DNA of 28,794 bases from assembly GCA_913009315.1 (NCBI GenBank), contig CAJVZA010000018.1:1-28794 (forward strand), written 5' to 3'. The first letter of the stretch is position 1; each line of letters opens with the position of its first letter. Shown here piece by piece: positions 1 to 9,179 of the stretch. The position numbers and the translations under genes are program-made. The notes below the pieces were generated by a model. It saw only the letters and a program-made list of their open reading frames with translations. It was not told the origin of the DNA and made no database searches. The stretch comes from an uncultured Hippea sp. (lineage in GTDB: Bacteria > Campylobacterota_A > Desulfurellia > JAADFJ01).

Positions 1-88
1 TTATGAGGTTTTCTATAGACAAGGCAAACTTCTGAAGGACTAACGGGTTAATTCAAAGAAGTTTAACGAAGTATATGGGAAACCTCAT
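1..88. repeat. 88-bp structured direct repeat, left copy
   Basis: These 88 bases are identical and in the same orientation to 28707-28794. From base 3 the unit is bounded by short inverted repeats (ATGAGGTTT at the left, AAACCTCAT at the right). An inner pair AAACTTCT / AGAAGTTT brackets a loop with TAACGGGTTA, so one strand could fold into a nested hairpin. It is either a dispersed repeat at which the assembly broke, or the overlap of a circular assembly; the sequence alone cannot decide. Confidence 0.9.
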
Positions 89-142
89 AAAGCCCGCAGG
101 GAAGTCAAATAAAGGGCAATCTTCAGGGGATTAAATTCTATA

Positions 143-330
143 GGGCACTTCTGTTAATTCTAAGCGTTTTAGATTGAGAGTCCAAATTCGCCTCATCAAG
201 ACGCAAATTGCAGGTAATAACAAGAGCTATTGCCAAAATTTGCAACGCAGAGGAGGCCTGTCTGCGTGCGACGCACAGGCAGACGAATTCGGGACTCAAG
301 ATGATCGTTTACGGATTAACAGAAGTGCCC
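143..330. repeat. 188-bp MITE-like palindromic element
   Basis: A perfect 16-bp inverted repeat (GGGCACTTCTGTTAAT at 143-158, its complement at 315-330) bounds an element without a credible gene. The arms continue as an imperfect palindrome (TTGAGAGTCC near 174 against GGGACTCAA near 291), and a GC-rich hairpin lies near 258-285. Related pieces occur at 6851-6878 and 22958-23057, so this is a dispersed family, probably non-autonomous. An unrelated 14-bp palindrome (ACTAACCGGTTAGT, 334-347) follows directly. Confidence 0.7.
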
Positions 331-364
331 TTAACTAACCGGTTAGTACCTCAAATTTTAATTT

Positions 365-631
365 CTAAATCTCACCCTTTCTTTGACTTCTGTGAATCTG
401 CTTATTGTGCAGTGGTCTCATAGTTTTTGTTTTCCCTTCACATTGATATTCCATATACTGTATCTTATCAAGGCTTTCTATTATAAATTGACGGGTGAAG
501 TTTAATTTCTTTAATTTATCTGTAATGTACTTTACAATCATATAAGCCAGCATTGCCACAAACACATGACCTCTTGTATGCTTTTCTTTCCGTACAAATA
601 TCGGTCTGATCTTTTCCAATGTGGTTTTCAT
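365..631 (-). pseudogene. IS1634-like transposase, C-terminal remnant
   Basis: The 88-codon frame matches the C-terminal end of IS1634-family (DDE, IS4 superfamily) transposases, in particular RPIFVRKEKHTRGHVFVAML near residues 9-28. Full-length enzymes run to roughly 500-600 residues, so almost all of the catalytic region is missing. The frame upstream continues to about base 700 but carries a stop just before the first ATG, which indicates decay rather than a short gene. The last codons (390-421) recur as an inverted 32-bp copy at 28671-28702, and a diverged copy lies at 4348-4378. No intact IS is present. Confidence 0.75.
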
Positions 632-1037
632 AGTTCAGTGTCTATTCCGCGCTTTTTGAACTCTTTTCAGTAAATCCCCTTTAGCATGTTGGTTTTATTG
701 AGATTTGTGGTGAAATTTGTGCGGAAGATTCGTTGTAAAGAGGCGAAAACGCAGGTAAAGAATTTTTGACATACAACACACATCCGAAATACAGACAAAA
801 AATAGGGGATATTTGAACTGCTTTGGCATTTATCGGAAAATATGCTTTCAGTTTGAATAACGAACTATAGAAAAAAAGACTTTCTCAGCAAGCTATTGAG
901 AAACAACCTCGATGATTTAGTATGCTTGAAATTAATTGTAACGGACTATTATTATACCTAAAGATAAATGAGTTGCAATAGAAGGATAAATACGGGCATT
1001 TTTTATCTATCATATATGCTGCTGAAGGAGGATGGAT
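632..1037. other. Gene-free stretch before the glycosyltransferase
   Basis: Apart from more transposase debris up to about 700 (minus strand), I see no gene. A hairpin TTTCTCA (881-887) / TGAGAAA (897-903) has no T-tract and so is not a typical terminator. The ribosome binding site AAGGAGG of the next gene is at 1025-1031. No promoter with convincing -35 and -10 boxes stands out. Confidence 0.5.
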
Positions 1038-2078
1038 ATGAAGATAGCTCAGGTTGCACCATTGTATGAAAGTGTACCTCCCAAGTATTATGGCGGTACC
1101 GAACGCGTTGTTTCTTATTTAACCGAAGAGCTGGTAAATATGGGACATGATGTGACGCTTTTTGCGAGCGGGGATTCCGAAACAAAAGCAAAATTGATAT
1201 CTCCCGTATCCGAATCTTTGCGTCTTGACCGATCGAAGGATCCGATCATTTACCACACACTTTTGCTGGAGAAGGTTCTTCAGAACATAGAATCCTTTGA
1301 TATTGTTCATTTTCACATAGACTGTATGCACTTTCCGCTTGTCAGAAGATGCGGAGCAGCTCATGTGACAACCCTGCACGGCAGATTGGATTTACCGGAT
1401 TTATTATCATTATATAAAGAATTTTACGAACTGCCTGTAGTGTCTATTTCGAACAGTCAACGTGAGCCTCTTCCTAAGCTTAACTATCAAGGCACTGTTT
1501 ATCACGGACTTCCGAAAGATTTATACAATTTTAACGAAACCGGCGGTAAGTATTTAGCATTTCTGGGCAGAATATCTCCGGAAAAAAGACCGGATAGGGC
1601 TATAAAGATTGCAAGAAAAGCAGGGATAAAGTTGAAAATTGCCGCCAAAGTTGATAAAATCGACAAAGAGTACTTCAATACCGAAATCAAACCGCTGCTC
1701 AAAGATCCGAAGATAGAGTTTATAGGAGAGATAGGAGAAAAGGAGAAAGGGAAATTTTTAGGTAACGCTTTGGCGCTTCTTTTTCCTATTGATTGGCTTG
1801 AGCCGTTCGGGCTGGTTATGATTGAAGCGTTTGCCTGCGGAACACCTGTAATTGCGTATAGATGCGGTTCCGTACCTGAAATAGTAGACGACACTGTAAC
1901 GGGCTTTATAGTTGATGATATAAAATCAGCGGTAAAAGCCGTTGGTAATATTGAAAAGATAGATAGAAGAATGTGCAGAAAAGTGTTTGAAAACCGTTTC
2001 AGCGTCTCGCTAATGGCAAAGAATTACCTGAAAATTTATAATAATATAATTTGGAAATATGCAGTTGCGGCTGTATAA
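1038..2078 (+). CDS. Glycosyltransferase family 4 protein
   Basis: Predicted cytoplasmic retaining glycosyltransferase with the GT-B fold, transferring a sugar from a nucleotide-sugar donor; the acceptor cannot be told. The N-terminal half starts MKIAQVAPLYESVPPKYYGG, with the glycine-rich acceptor-side loop. The C-terminal half has the donor site E-x7-E in EPFGLVMIEAFACGTPVIA, then GSVPEIV. About 346 residues is a normal length. The ATG at 1038 is preferred to the one at 1032 because AAGGAGG (1025-1031) leaves 6 nt to it. The debranching-type enzyme starts 9 bp downstream, so both are probably cotranscribed and act in glycogen or other alpha-glucan or trehalose metabolism; that role is inferred from context. 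Confidence 0.88.
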   Translation: MKIAQVAPLYESVPPKYYGGTERVVSYLTEELVNMGHDVTLFASGDSETKAKLISPVSESLRLDRSKDPIIYHTLLLEKVLQNIESFDIVHFHIDCMHFPLVRRCGAAHVTTLHGRLDLPDLLSLYKEFYELPVVSISNSQREPLPKLNYQGTVYHGLPKDLYNFNETGGKYLAFLGRISPEKRPDRAIKIARKAGIKLKIAAKVDKIDKEYFNTEIKPLLKDPKIEFIGEIGEKEKGKFLGNALALLFPIDWLEPFGLVMIEAFACGTPVIAYRCGSVPEIVDDTVTGFIVDDIKSAVKAVGNIEKIDRRMCRKVFENRFSVSLMAKNYLKIYNNIIWKYAVAAV

Positions 2079-2087
2079 GAAGGTGCT

Positions 2088-4238
2088 GTGAATAATAACA
2101 ATACAAACAAATTCTGCATTATCGCACGGTCCCCGGCAGTTGATGAATTTCATCATATTTTAAAATACGGAGATCTGTTTGTAGTATTGAATCGATATGG
2201 AAATATGCAACCTCTAAACTTAACTGAAGGTTTATACTATAAAGATACAAGGTTTTTATCAAAATTAGAGTTAAGATTTGCAGACGCACTGCCTTTATTT
2301 CTTAGCTCGGCGGTAAAATCGGATAATACTGTTTTAACTGTCGATCTTACCAATCCAGATATTTGGAAAGCCGGCAAGTTTATGCCGCGAGGCAGTATCT
2401 ATCTCAATAGAACCAAATTTCTATTCCGAAATCGTTATTATGAACGTATAAAGTTATCGAATTATGGAATCTCAAGAATTGATCTGCCTGTCTCGCTTTA
2501 CTTTAATGCAGATTTTAAGGATATCTTTGAGGTGCGCGGCGCAAAGAGGAAAAAGAGAGGAAAGCAAACCGTTTCAGTGAAAGACAAAGGTATCGAGTTT
2601 GTTTACAAAGGGTTGGATAATATTATCCGCAAAACTAAGATAGAGTTTTCTAAAAAACCTGCCGCGGCAACTCAATTTGGTGTCTCATTTAATATAGCAC
2701 TGGAACCGAAAGAGAAATCAGAAATCTTTCTTACCGTTAGCTGTGAAACTAAGGACAGCAATTACGCCGATCCTGCATACGATTCCGCTTTAAAAAATGC
2801 CAATGAGTTTTTGAACGGTATAAGACAAACCGAATGCAGCATTTCTACATCAAATGAGCAGTTCAATAATTGGATAAACCGATCAATAGCAGATATTCAT
2901 ACAATGATTACTGATACACCCTACGGTTTTTACCCTTATGCCGGAATCCCCTGGTTTTCCACGGTTTTCGGTCGGGATGGTATTATTTCGGCTTTTGAAT
3001 GTCTCTGGGTTAATCCTGCAATTGCAAAAGGAGTATTAAGCTATCTTGCCGATACGCAAGCTAAAGATTTTTCTGACGAATACGACGCAGAACCGGGTAA
3101 AATAGTTCATGAAATAAGAAGAGGAGAAATGGCAAATCTTGATGAGATTCCTTTCAGAAAATACTATGGAAGCGTAGACAGCACACCGCTTTTTATAATC
3201 CTTGCAGCAGCCTATTATGATAGAACAGGCGATATTGAGTTCATAAAATCTATTTGGGATAATATCGAAGCGGCGACTGAATGGATTGACAAATACGGAG
3301 ATATCGACGGTGACGGTTTTGTAGAATACGTAAGACGGCGCGCTAATGGACTCATCCAGCAAGGCTGGAAGGATTCGGCAGATTCTATATTTTATAAAGA
3401 CGGAATAGTTGCAAAACCACCTATAGCATTATGTGAAGTTCAGGCATATGTTTACGGTGCAAAACTTGGTACTGCAAAATTGGCAAGACTCTTAGGATAT
3501 TCCAAGAAATCATCAGACCTTCTCAAAAGTGCGGCAAAGCTTAAAAGAAAATTTGAAGATCTGTTTTGGATAGATGAAATATCTACTTATGCGCTTGCTT
3601 TGGATGGCGACAAAAGGCCTTGCAAAGTTAAAACTTCAAATGCCGGACATTCTCTTTTTACCGGTATAGCATCGCATAACCACGCCAAAAAGATTGCGGA
3701 TCTGCTTTTGAGCCCTGAACTATTTTCAGGCTGGGGAATTCGTACGCTCTCCAACAGAGAAAATCGCTACAATCCGATGTCTTATCATAACGGATCGGTT
3801 TGGCCGCACGATAATGCGCTGATAGCATGCGGTTTGTCGCGTTACGGCTTCAAAGATGAAGTTTTGAAAATTTTTACGTGTATGCACGAAGCTGACGGTT
3901 ATTTTAATCTTCAAAGATTGCCGGAGCTGTTCTGTGGTTTTGAAAGAAAAGCCGGCAGAGCGCCTACGCTTTATCCTGTGGCATGTCCTATACAGGCATG
4001 GTCTGCAGCATCTGTTTTTATGCTGCTGCAAGCCGGCCTGGGATTACATATAGATGCAGAAAAATCAACAATTATGTTTAACAAACCTGCTTTGCCGAAT
4101 TTCTTACAATGGGTAAAAATAAAAAATTTGAGAATAGGGAATAGATTTGCGGACCTGCATCTTCAGCGATCGGATTTGGATGTGGGAATCAATGTCACGC
4201 GCAAACAGGGCAATATCGAGATAGTAGTCATTAAGTAA
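2088..4238 (+). CDS. Glycogen-debranching-type amylo-alpha-1,6-glucosidase
   Basis: About 716 residues in two parts. The N-terminal beta-rich domain (about 20-240) is of the GDE N-terminal type (GNMQPLNLTEGLYYKDTRFL). The C-terminal (alpha/alpha)6 barrel has IPWFSTVFGRDGIISAF near residue 285, then VHEIRRGE, YGSVDSTPLF, QQGWKDSADSI and SYHNGSVWPHDNALIA. These are the conserved blocks of bacterial amylo-alpha-1,6-glucosidases, which remove alpha-1,6 branches. The start is GTG at 2088 with AGAAGG just upstream. It ends 147 bp before the convergent alanine racemase. Many relatives of this family are uncharacterised and may act on other glycosides, so substrate is inferred. Confidence 0.88.
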   Translation: MNNNNTNKFCIIARSPAVDEFHHILKYGDLFVVLNRYGNMQPLNLTEGLYYKDTRFLSKLELRFADALPLFLSSAVKSDNTVLTVDLTNPDIWKAGKFMPRGSIYLNRTKFLFRNRYYERIKLSNYGISRIDLPVSLYFNADFKDIFEVRGAKRKKRGKQTVSVKDKGIEFVYKGLDNIIRKTKIEFSKKPAAATQFGVSFNIALEPKEKSEIFLTVSCETKDSNYADPAYDSALKNANEFLNGIRQTECSISTSNEQFNNWINRSIADIHTMITDTPYGFYPYAGIPWFSTVFGRDGIISAFECLWVNPAIAKGVLSYLADTQAKDFSDEYDAEPGKIVHEIRRGEMANLDEIPFRKYYGSVDSTPLFIILAAAYYDRTGDIEFIKSIWDNIEAATEWIDKYGDIDGDGFVEYVRRRANGLIQQGWKDSADSIFYKDGIVAKPPIALCEVQAYVYGAKLGTAKLARLLGYSKKSSDLLKSAAKLKRKFEDLFWIDEISTYALALDGDKRPCKVKTSNAGHSLFTGIASHNHAKKIADLLLSPELFSGWGIRTLSNRENRYNPMSYHNGSVWPHDNALIACGLSRYGFKDEVLKIFTCMHEADGYFNLQRLPELFCGFERKAGRAPTLYPVACPIQAWSAASVFMLLQAGLGLHIDAEKSTIMFNKPALPNFLQWVKIKNLRIGNRFADLHLQRSDLDVGINVTRKQGNIEIVVIK

Positions 4239-4347
4239 CTTTACTTTGATGCTGTCCGCGCGGGATACCCCAAGATATACCGAAATATATGAGTTTTCTA
4301 ACAATCTGTTGAGGACTCGTTCCCGAAGATTCTCCGTTATTCGGTTT

Positions 4348-4378
4348 CTGCGAACATGCTTATTGTGCGGCGATCTTA
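4348..4378. repeat. Diverged copy of the transposase-tail repeat
   Basis: This stretch matches 390-421 at about 24 of 31 positions, around the shared core TGCTTATTGTGC, and most differences are transitions. Read on the minus strand it gives a peptide (RSPHNK) like the transposase tail (RPLHNK). It lies in the short gap between two convergent genes and is probably an old insertion-sequence scar. Confidence 0.45.
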
Positions 4379-4384
4379 CTATGC

Positions 4385-5569
4385 TTACCTTAGATAGATT
4401 CTCCGCACTCGACTTGTGACCATACAAACTACTTCATAATTGATAGTATTAATTTTAGAAGCAATATCATCTGCGCTGATACACTCGCTGCCTTGTCTGC
4501 CTAAAATTACCACCTCGTCCCCTGTTTTTATTCCCTGGATATTTCCGGCATCCAGCATAGTATGATCCATGCATATGCGTCCTATAATCGGTATTTTGAC
4601 GCCATGCAGCAGCATATTTCCCTTAGATGACAACAGACGATTTAATCCGTCCGCATAGCCGACAGGTACAGTTACTACAGTAGTCGGCCTGGAGGTTTTG
4701 TAAGTGCTGCCATAGCTTATCTTGAAACCGGCTCCAATAGTTTTTGTATGTATAACTCTGGTTTTCAGTGTCATAGCGGGTACAAGCGAAACGCGTTCCT
4801 TATTTACCTCATCAGAAGGATATAAACCGTAAATAGAAATACCGGCTCTTGCCATATTGAGGTGTGTTGCAGGCAAGTCGATAATTGCCGCACTGTTGGC
4901 AGCATGTTTTACGGGTATTTTAATACCCGTAATATCAAGTTCATTTAAAAATTTAATGAATATTTCGAACTGTTTATTGGAATAGGTTTTATCCATGGAG
5001 TCGGCTGTTGCAAAATGGGTAAATATGCCTTCCAGCCTGATATATGGAAGATCGGCCATAGATACTATTTCGTTTATGGCACTTCTGTTTATTGTTGTGC
5101 CGGATGATGAAGAAAGTGCCATTAAGCCCAACCTTCCCATGCCGGTATCTATTTTGATGTGAACTTTGATTGTTTTACATAGAGAAGCAGCATAAGACGA
5201 AAGAGCTGCTGCCGTGTCATAAGAAGAAATTGTCTGAGTTAAATTAAACTCAGCAAGATATTCTGCCATAGATGGATGCGTGTAACTGAAAATAAGGATT
5301 GGAGAATCAATTCCTGCTTTTCTGAGAGTTATACCTTCGTTTATTCTTGCAACTCCGAGACAATCTGCTCCGCTTTGCAAAGCTGTGCGGGCAACCTCCA
5401 CAGATCCATGCCCATAACCGTTGGCTTTAACCACTGCCATAAGATGTGAGGACGGACTTAATATATTTCTCAGCTCGCAAATATTGCGTGCAACGGCATT
5501 AAGATCTATTTCAGCCCATACAGGTGAAAAATTGATTTCCGATTCTTCTTTTCGTTTTAAACTGCTCAT
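4385..5569 (-). CDS. alr: Alanine racemase
   Basis: PLP-dependent fold-type III racemase interconverting L- and D-alanine for peptidoglycan. The Schiff-base lysine is K48 in AVVKANGYGHG. The second catalytic base is Y286 in KISYGSTY. Other family blocks visible are HIKIDTGMGRLG, HAANSAA, ARAGISIYGLYP, VPVGYADGLNR, GRICMDHTMLD and GDEVVILG. The length of 394 residues is normal, with a slightly long N-terminal tail. It lies 55 bp after the N-acylamino-acid racemase on the same strand, last in a run of four genes that handle D/L-amino acids, which suggests co-expression. Confidence 0.97.
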   Translation of the reverse strand: MSSLKRKEESEINFSPVWAEIDLNAVARNICELRNILSPSSHLMAVVKANGYGHGSVEVARTALQSGADCLGVARINEGITLRKAGIDSPILIFSYTHPSMAEYLAEFNLTQTISSYDTAAALSSYAASLCKTIKVHIKIDTGMGRLGLMALSSSSGTTINRSAINEIVSMADLPYIRLEGIFTHFATADSMDKTYSNKQFEIFIKFLNELDITGIKIPVKHAANSAAIIDLPATHLNMARAGISIYGLYPSDEVNKERVSLVPAMTLKTRVIHTKTIGAGFKISYGSTYKTSRPTTVVTVPVGYADGLNRLLSSKGNMLLHGVKIPIIGRICMDHTMLDAGNIQGIKTGDEVVILGRQGSECISADDIASKINTINYEVVCMVTSRVRRIYLR

Positions 5570-5624
5570 ATCCGTTATTGTTTTGTCAAACTAAATATAG
5601 ATAGCATATTTATTTTCCGCTATT

Positions 5625-6752
5625 TTATTTGTTAATATAAGTTTTGCTGCATACGGTAAACTTATCTATCTTGATGCGATTGATACTATAACCGATTCCG
5701 GGCTCGGAAGGTACTTTTATTGTTCCATTATCAGCAGTTACTTCAGGTTCGATTATATCTTCATTCCAATAATGTGACGATGGTGCCGTGTCGCCGGGAA
5801 GGATAAAATTGCTCAGCGTTGTCAATGCAATATTGTGAGCCCTTCCTATACCGGATTCGAGCATGCCTCCGCACCAAACCGGAATTTTCTTTTCAGCGCA
5901 ATAATCATGAATTTCTTTTGCTTCAGTTAAACCGCCGACGCGGCCAATTTTAATATTAATAATTTTACAGCTTCCCAATTTTATTGCTTTTCTGGCATCA
6001 CCCAATGAATGAATACTTTCGTCAAGGCAAATTGGAGTGTTGATTTGCGATTGCAATTCGGCATGGTCGATAATATCATCATATCCTAACGGCTGTTCAA
6101 TCATCATTAGATTAAACTCATCCAACCTTCTTAAAATTTCCAGGTCTTTTAGGGTATAAGCGGAATTGGCATCAACCATAAGAGGAATATCGGGAAAGCG
6201 GTCTCTCACCTTTTCGAGTACATCAATATCCCATCCGGGCATAATTTTAATTTTAATTCTTTTATAACCTTCATCGACATAACGATCAATCAGAGATAAT
6301 AAGTGCTCAATGCTATTCTGAATCCCTATGCTGATTCCAACTTCAATTTCATCTTTTTTGCCGCCCAGAGCTTTCGTCAGTGCGATATTGTTTTTTTTGG
6401 CAAATAGGTCCCAAACAGCGGTTTCTAAAGCAGACTTAGCCATATTATTACGTCGGATATGCATAAATCGTTTGCGTATCTCCTCAGGAGATACTATCGG
6501 ATCTTTAAATAGAAACGGAATTAAAAAATCTTCCATAACGCTTTCATTGGTTTTTACCGTTTCCTCGTTGTACCAAGGCGAAAAAATAGCTACCGATTCA
6601 CCCCATCCGCTATTGCCGTCTTCATCTATGGCTTCAACCAATAGAAATTCTTTTTCTTTCAAAGTACCGAAACTTGTAGTAAATGAATTTTTTAAATTCA
6701 TGCATAATTTGCGCATGACGATTCGATTTAACACTGTTTTTTTGCTGTTCAT
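5625..6752 (-). CDS. N-acylamino-acid racemase / o-succinylbenzoate synthase (enolase superfamily)
   Basis: Muconate-lactonizing-subgroup enolase. The catalytic lysines are K169 in RIKIKI and K268 in INIKIG. The Mg2+ ligands are D194 (VDANSAY), E219 (MIEQPL) and D244 (CLDES). The family is promiscuous, catalysing o-succinylbenzoate synthesis (MenC) and/or N-succinylamino-acid racemization. No menaquinone genes lie nearby, while a GNAT acyltransferase and an M20 amidohydrolase lie directly upstream, the context of the Geobacillus-type D-to-L amino acid pathway, so racemase is favoured. The ATG at 6752 is preferred over an in-frame TTG at 6767, because an AAGGAG-type site sits between them. Confidence 0.88.
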   Translation of the reverse strand: MNSKKTVLNRIVMRKLCMNLKNSFTTSFGTLKEKEFLLVEAIDEDGNSGWGESVAIFSPWYNEETVKTNESVMEDFLIPFLFKDPIVSPEEIRKRFMHIRRNNMAKSALETAVWDLFAKKNNIALTKALGGKKDEIEVGISIGIQNSIEHLLSLIDRYVDEGYKRIKIKIMPGWDIDVLEKVRDRFPDIPLMVDANSAYTLKDLEILRRLDEFNLMMIEQPLGYDDIIDHAELQSQINTPICLDESIHSLGDARKAIKLGSCKIINIKIGRVGGLTEAKEIHDYCAEKKIPVWCGGMLESGIGRAHNIALTTLSNFILPGDTAPSSHYWNEDIIEPEVTADNGTIKVPSEPGIGYSINRIKIDKFTVCSKTYINK

Positions 6753-6850
6753 TTTTTCTCCTTTCAAATATAAAAATATTGTCGTTAATTCATAAATAAT
6801 TATTTGAGTCCTAAATCCGTCTCTTTTGCGTTTTTATAAGACCGGCTTGC

Positions 6851-6878
6851 ACTCTCAATTTGAAACGCTTAGAATTAA
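6851..6878. repeat. Fragment of the 188-bp palindromic element family
   Basis: On the minus strand these 28 bases match 154-181 with only two differences (shared core TTCTAAGCGTTT ... ATTGAGAGT). The outer terminal sequence GGCACTTCTG is missing, so this is a truncated copy in the gap between the GNAT and racemase genes. Confidence 0.7.
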
Positions 6879-6889
6879 TGGTTTTGTTC

Positions 6890-7741
6890 TTATGAACCTA
6901 TAGACAATTTTTCTTTTTTAACAAAAACATAAAAATAAACGGCGTAGCCGGATATACGCAGAATATCCACGGCTGCGTATCCCTCGTTTATTAACATTTT
7001 AAATATTGCTCTTGTGCCAAGCCGCCAGCTTTTTGCCAATTCGGCATCAACTTTCTTAATCTGCTGAAAGTTGCCCGGAATAGGTAAAAACCATATTTCA
7101 TTATCCGTTTTTCGGTCTGCAATATTATGTTCACAATTTTCTGAAATAATAATCGGGAGTCCTTCCTTATTAATATCAGTATGAAGCAGAACTTTATTCT
7201 CATCAAATTTGATTTTGGAAAGCCATGGCTGCTCTTTATTAACATGATTGCTTGCAATCCACCATTCGGCTGTAAAACGATCTGTAGGCAGTCCGTAATT
7301 CAATTTATCAGCCATCGGTCCGTAGCAGTTCTCAATGTAATGAGCCGCGATAGCATGAAGTCTGTGCAAATTTAAATATGCATTAGTGCCTTCAAGGGGA
7401 TCAAACGTCCAATCAATTAAGCTGTAGCCGATATCATTAGCAACTTTCAACTCCATTTCTTTTAACTTCCTGCCTATCCCAAGTTTTCTATAGTTAGGAT
7501 TAACACCCATCTTATGGGAATGCAAATAAACCATCCCGTTTTTATAACCCGGAAAAGCAAATACAAACCCGACCATTTCCCCGCCGATATATGCACCTAT
7601 TGCAATGCCTCCGTTTCTTATTGTGGCAACCGTATCATTAATTGAGGCCGGATTTTTTTCCCATACCATTTGTTCCACTTTCTGCATTGCCTTCATATCT
7701 TCGACTGAGCTTAGTTGTTTTAAGGAAAACGAATTTACCAT
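6890..7741 (-). CDS. GNAT-family acyltransferase (COG3375-like), probable amino-acid N-succinyltransferase
   Basis: About 283 residues. The acyl-CoA binding core lies around residues 50-110: a beta-4 strand (GFVFAFPGY) and then NPNYRKLGIGRKLKEMEL, whose RKLGIGRKL contacts the CoA pyrophosphate. The downstream block DWTFDPLEGTNAYLNLHRL is typical of the COG3375 group. In characterised operons with an N-succinylamino-acid racemase this partner succinylates D-amino acids with succinyl-CoA; that role is inferred here from the neighbours. The start codon lies 4 bp after the stop of the M20 gene, with GGAGG inside the upstream gene's end, which points to translational coupling. Confidence 0.85.
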   Translation of the reverse strand: MVNSFSLKQLSSVEDMKAMQKVEQMVWEKNPASINDTVATIRNGGIAIGAYIGGEMVGFVFAFPGYKNGMVYLHSHKMGVNPNYRKLGIGRKLKEMELKVANDIGYSLIDWTFDPLEGTNAYLNLHRLHAIAAHYIENCYGPMADKLNYGLPTDRFTAEWWIASNHVNKEQPWLSKIKFDENKVLLHTDINKEGLPIIISENCEHNIADRKTDNEIWFLPIPGNFQQIKKVDAELAKSWRLGTRAIFKMLINEGYAAVDILRISGYAVYFYVFVKKEKLSIGS

Positions 7742-7745
7742 ACCG

Positions 7746-8879
7746 TTAAACCTCCGTTTCTTTTTTTAATGTTTTAAGTACGGCCAAGGTTAAAATTTCG
7801 ATGCCGTTTTTAATTGCTCTGTGATCAAATGTCATATTTGGGCTATGGAGTCCCGGCTTCAGGCCGCAGCCGAGACCAAGCATAGTTGCCTTTATAGAAG
7901 GTCGCTTGAGGGCATAAAAATTGAAATCATCACTGCCCGGCGTCAATAAAGGTTTTTCAAGATTATCCTTTCCCAAGACATCCTGAATCGAAACGGACAT
8001 TATTTTTTCAGCTTGCGGAGAGACTTTTGCAGCTGCAACATTAGACTTATCTGTTAATTTAATCTGCACATTGTAATAATCAGCTGTTGCTTTGATTGCT
8101 CTTTTTACTTTATTCATCAGATCCGACATCATTTCGTTTGTCTGCGCTCTTAGATCTAAACTGAATAACGCAGAGCCGGGTATAACATTAGCGCTTTCAC
8201 CTCCGGCTGTGAATTTAGTAATTTTTACAGAATGCGGTACCATAGGATTTAAATGAATGCAATTCAGCTTTTGAACAATCTCGGCGCCGATTTCTATTGA
8301 GTTGGTTCCGAGATGCGGTCTCGCTCCATGTGAATCAATGCCGACAATTTCACCTTCTATCAAAGCGGTGGCGCCATGAATAATCGAAGGAGAAGCTTTG
8401 CCGTTTTTTATTTCCTGGACCGGCCGCAAGTGAACGCCATACAGATAATCGACATCATCAACTATTTTTTTTTCGATCATCTTTAGTGCGCCGCTTCCTT
8501 TTTCTTCAGCCGGTTGAAAAATAAATTTTATTTTTCCGTTCGGCGGGTGCGGCAATCTTTTGAGAGCGAACAAAACACCCAATACCATCGTCATGTGAGC
8601 ATCATGTCCGCAGGAATGATTAGCGCAGAATTTTCCATTTGTATTTTGCCAGAGAGCATCCATATCTGCTCTGACAGCTACAGTGAGATCGCCTTCGCCA
8701 ATTTCGCCCACAATTCCGGTGCAGTCATCAAATGTTTTTACTCTGCAACCGCTTTCTTTCAAATATTTTTGAATGAATCTTGTGGTGTTATATTCCTTCC
8801 AGCTTATTTCGGGATGTTCGTGTAAATGTTTGAAAATTTCATCTATTTCCGGTTGCGATTTTTTAAAGGTTGTTTGCAT
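7746..8879 (-). CDS. M20-family amidohydrolase, probable N-acyl-L-amino-acid deacylase
   Basis: Metallo-aminoacylase/carboxypeptidase of the M20D type. Metal and catalytic sites visible are NHSCGHDAHM (C90, H92, H95), the EE pair in FQPAEEKGSG (about 125-126), the H in YGVHLRP, and the late H in LHSPN. The dimerization insert includes SHGARPH. Length of 377 residues is normal. In this operon it would remove the succinyl group from N-succinyl-L-amino acids, pulling the racemization forward (inference). The ATG at 8879 is preferred over GTG at 8894 because GAGG sits between them at suitable spacing. It is the first gene of the operon. Confidence 0.9.
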   Translation of the reverse strand: MQTTFKKSQPEIDEIFKHLHEHPEISWKEYNTTRFIQKYLKESGCRVKTFDDCTGIVGEIGEGDLTVAVRADMDALWQNTNGKFCANHSCGHDAHMTMVLGVLFALKRLPHPPNGKIKFIFQPAEEKGSGALKMIEKKIVDDVDYLYGVHLRPVQEIKNGKASPSIIHGATALIEGEIVGIDSHGARPHLGTNSIEIGAEIVQKLNCIHLNPMVPHSVKITKFTAGGESANVIPGSALFSLDLRAQTNEMMSDLMNKVKRAIKATADYYNVQIKLTDKSNVAAAKVSPQAEKIMSVSIQDVLGKDNLEKPLLTPGSDDFNFYALKRPSIKATMLGLGCGLKPGLHSPNMTFDHRAIKNGIEILTLAVLKTLKKETEV

Positions 8880-8907
8880 CTGTTTTTTCCTCACAGTTAT
8901 GAATTAT

Positions 8908-9179
8908 CAGCCTGTTGAAAAATATCATTGCGAGCATTTCTTTCCACGTTGCGAGTATTTTTTCCCAGTCATTGCGAGCGCAGCGAAGCAATCTCGTCTT
9001 TGGACTGCCGCGTCGTTTCACTCCTCGCAGTGACGAAAAATAGATGCCATTACAAACATTTCCCTCTGTCATTGCGAGCGCAGCGAAGCAATCTCAGTTT
9101 CTTCAGTGTATCATAGGCATCCTGCCTGTGGTGAGATCGCTTCGCACAATGACAAATAGGAGTTTTTCAACAGACTCTT
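8908..9179. repeat. MITE-like inverted-repeat element with CATTGCGAGC cores
   Basis: The element starts CAGCCTGTTGAAAAA and ends TTTTTCAACAGACTCTT, which are inverted repeats. Inside are several copies of the core CATTGCGAGCGCAGCGAAGC followed by AATCTC, in both orientations. The same ends and core occur at 26530-26655, and a fragment lies at 11003-11084. There is no credible gene inside. Elements with this core are common in many uncultivated bacteria; the mobilising enzyme is not identifiable here. Confidence 0.8.

Noticed and set aside
208-423. 71-codon plus-strand open frame
   Set aside because: It lies across the 188-bp palindromic element and antisense to transposase remains, with no ribosome binding site and no family resemblance.
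4104-4427. 107-codon minus-strand frame between gdb-like and alr genes
   Set aside because: It overlaps both neighbours antisense; only a short repeat inside it is meaningful.
8773-9116. Small frames around the CATTGCGAGC repeats
   Set aside because: They translate repeat sequence and the antisense of the M20 gene start.
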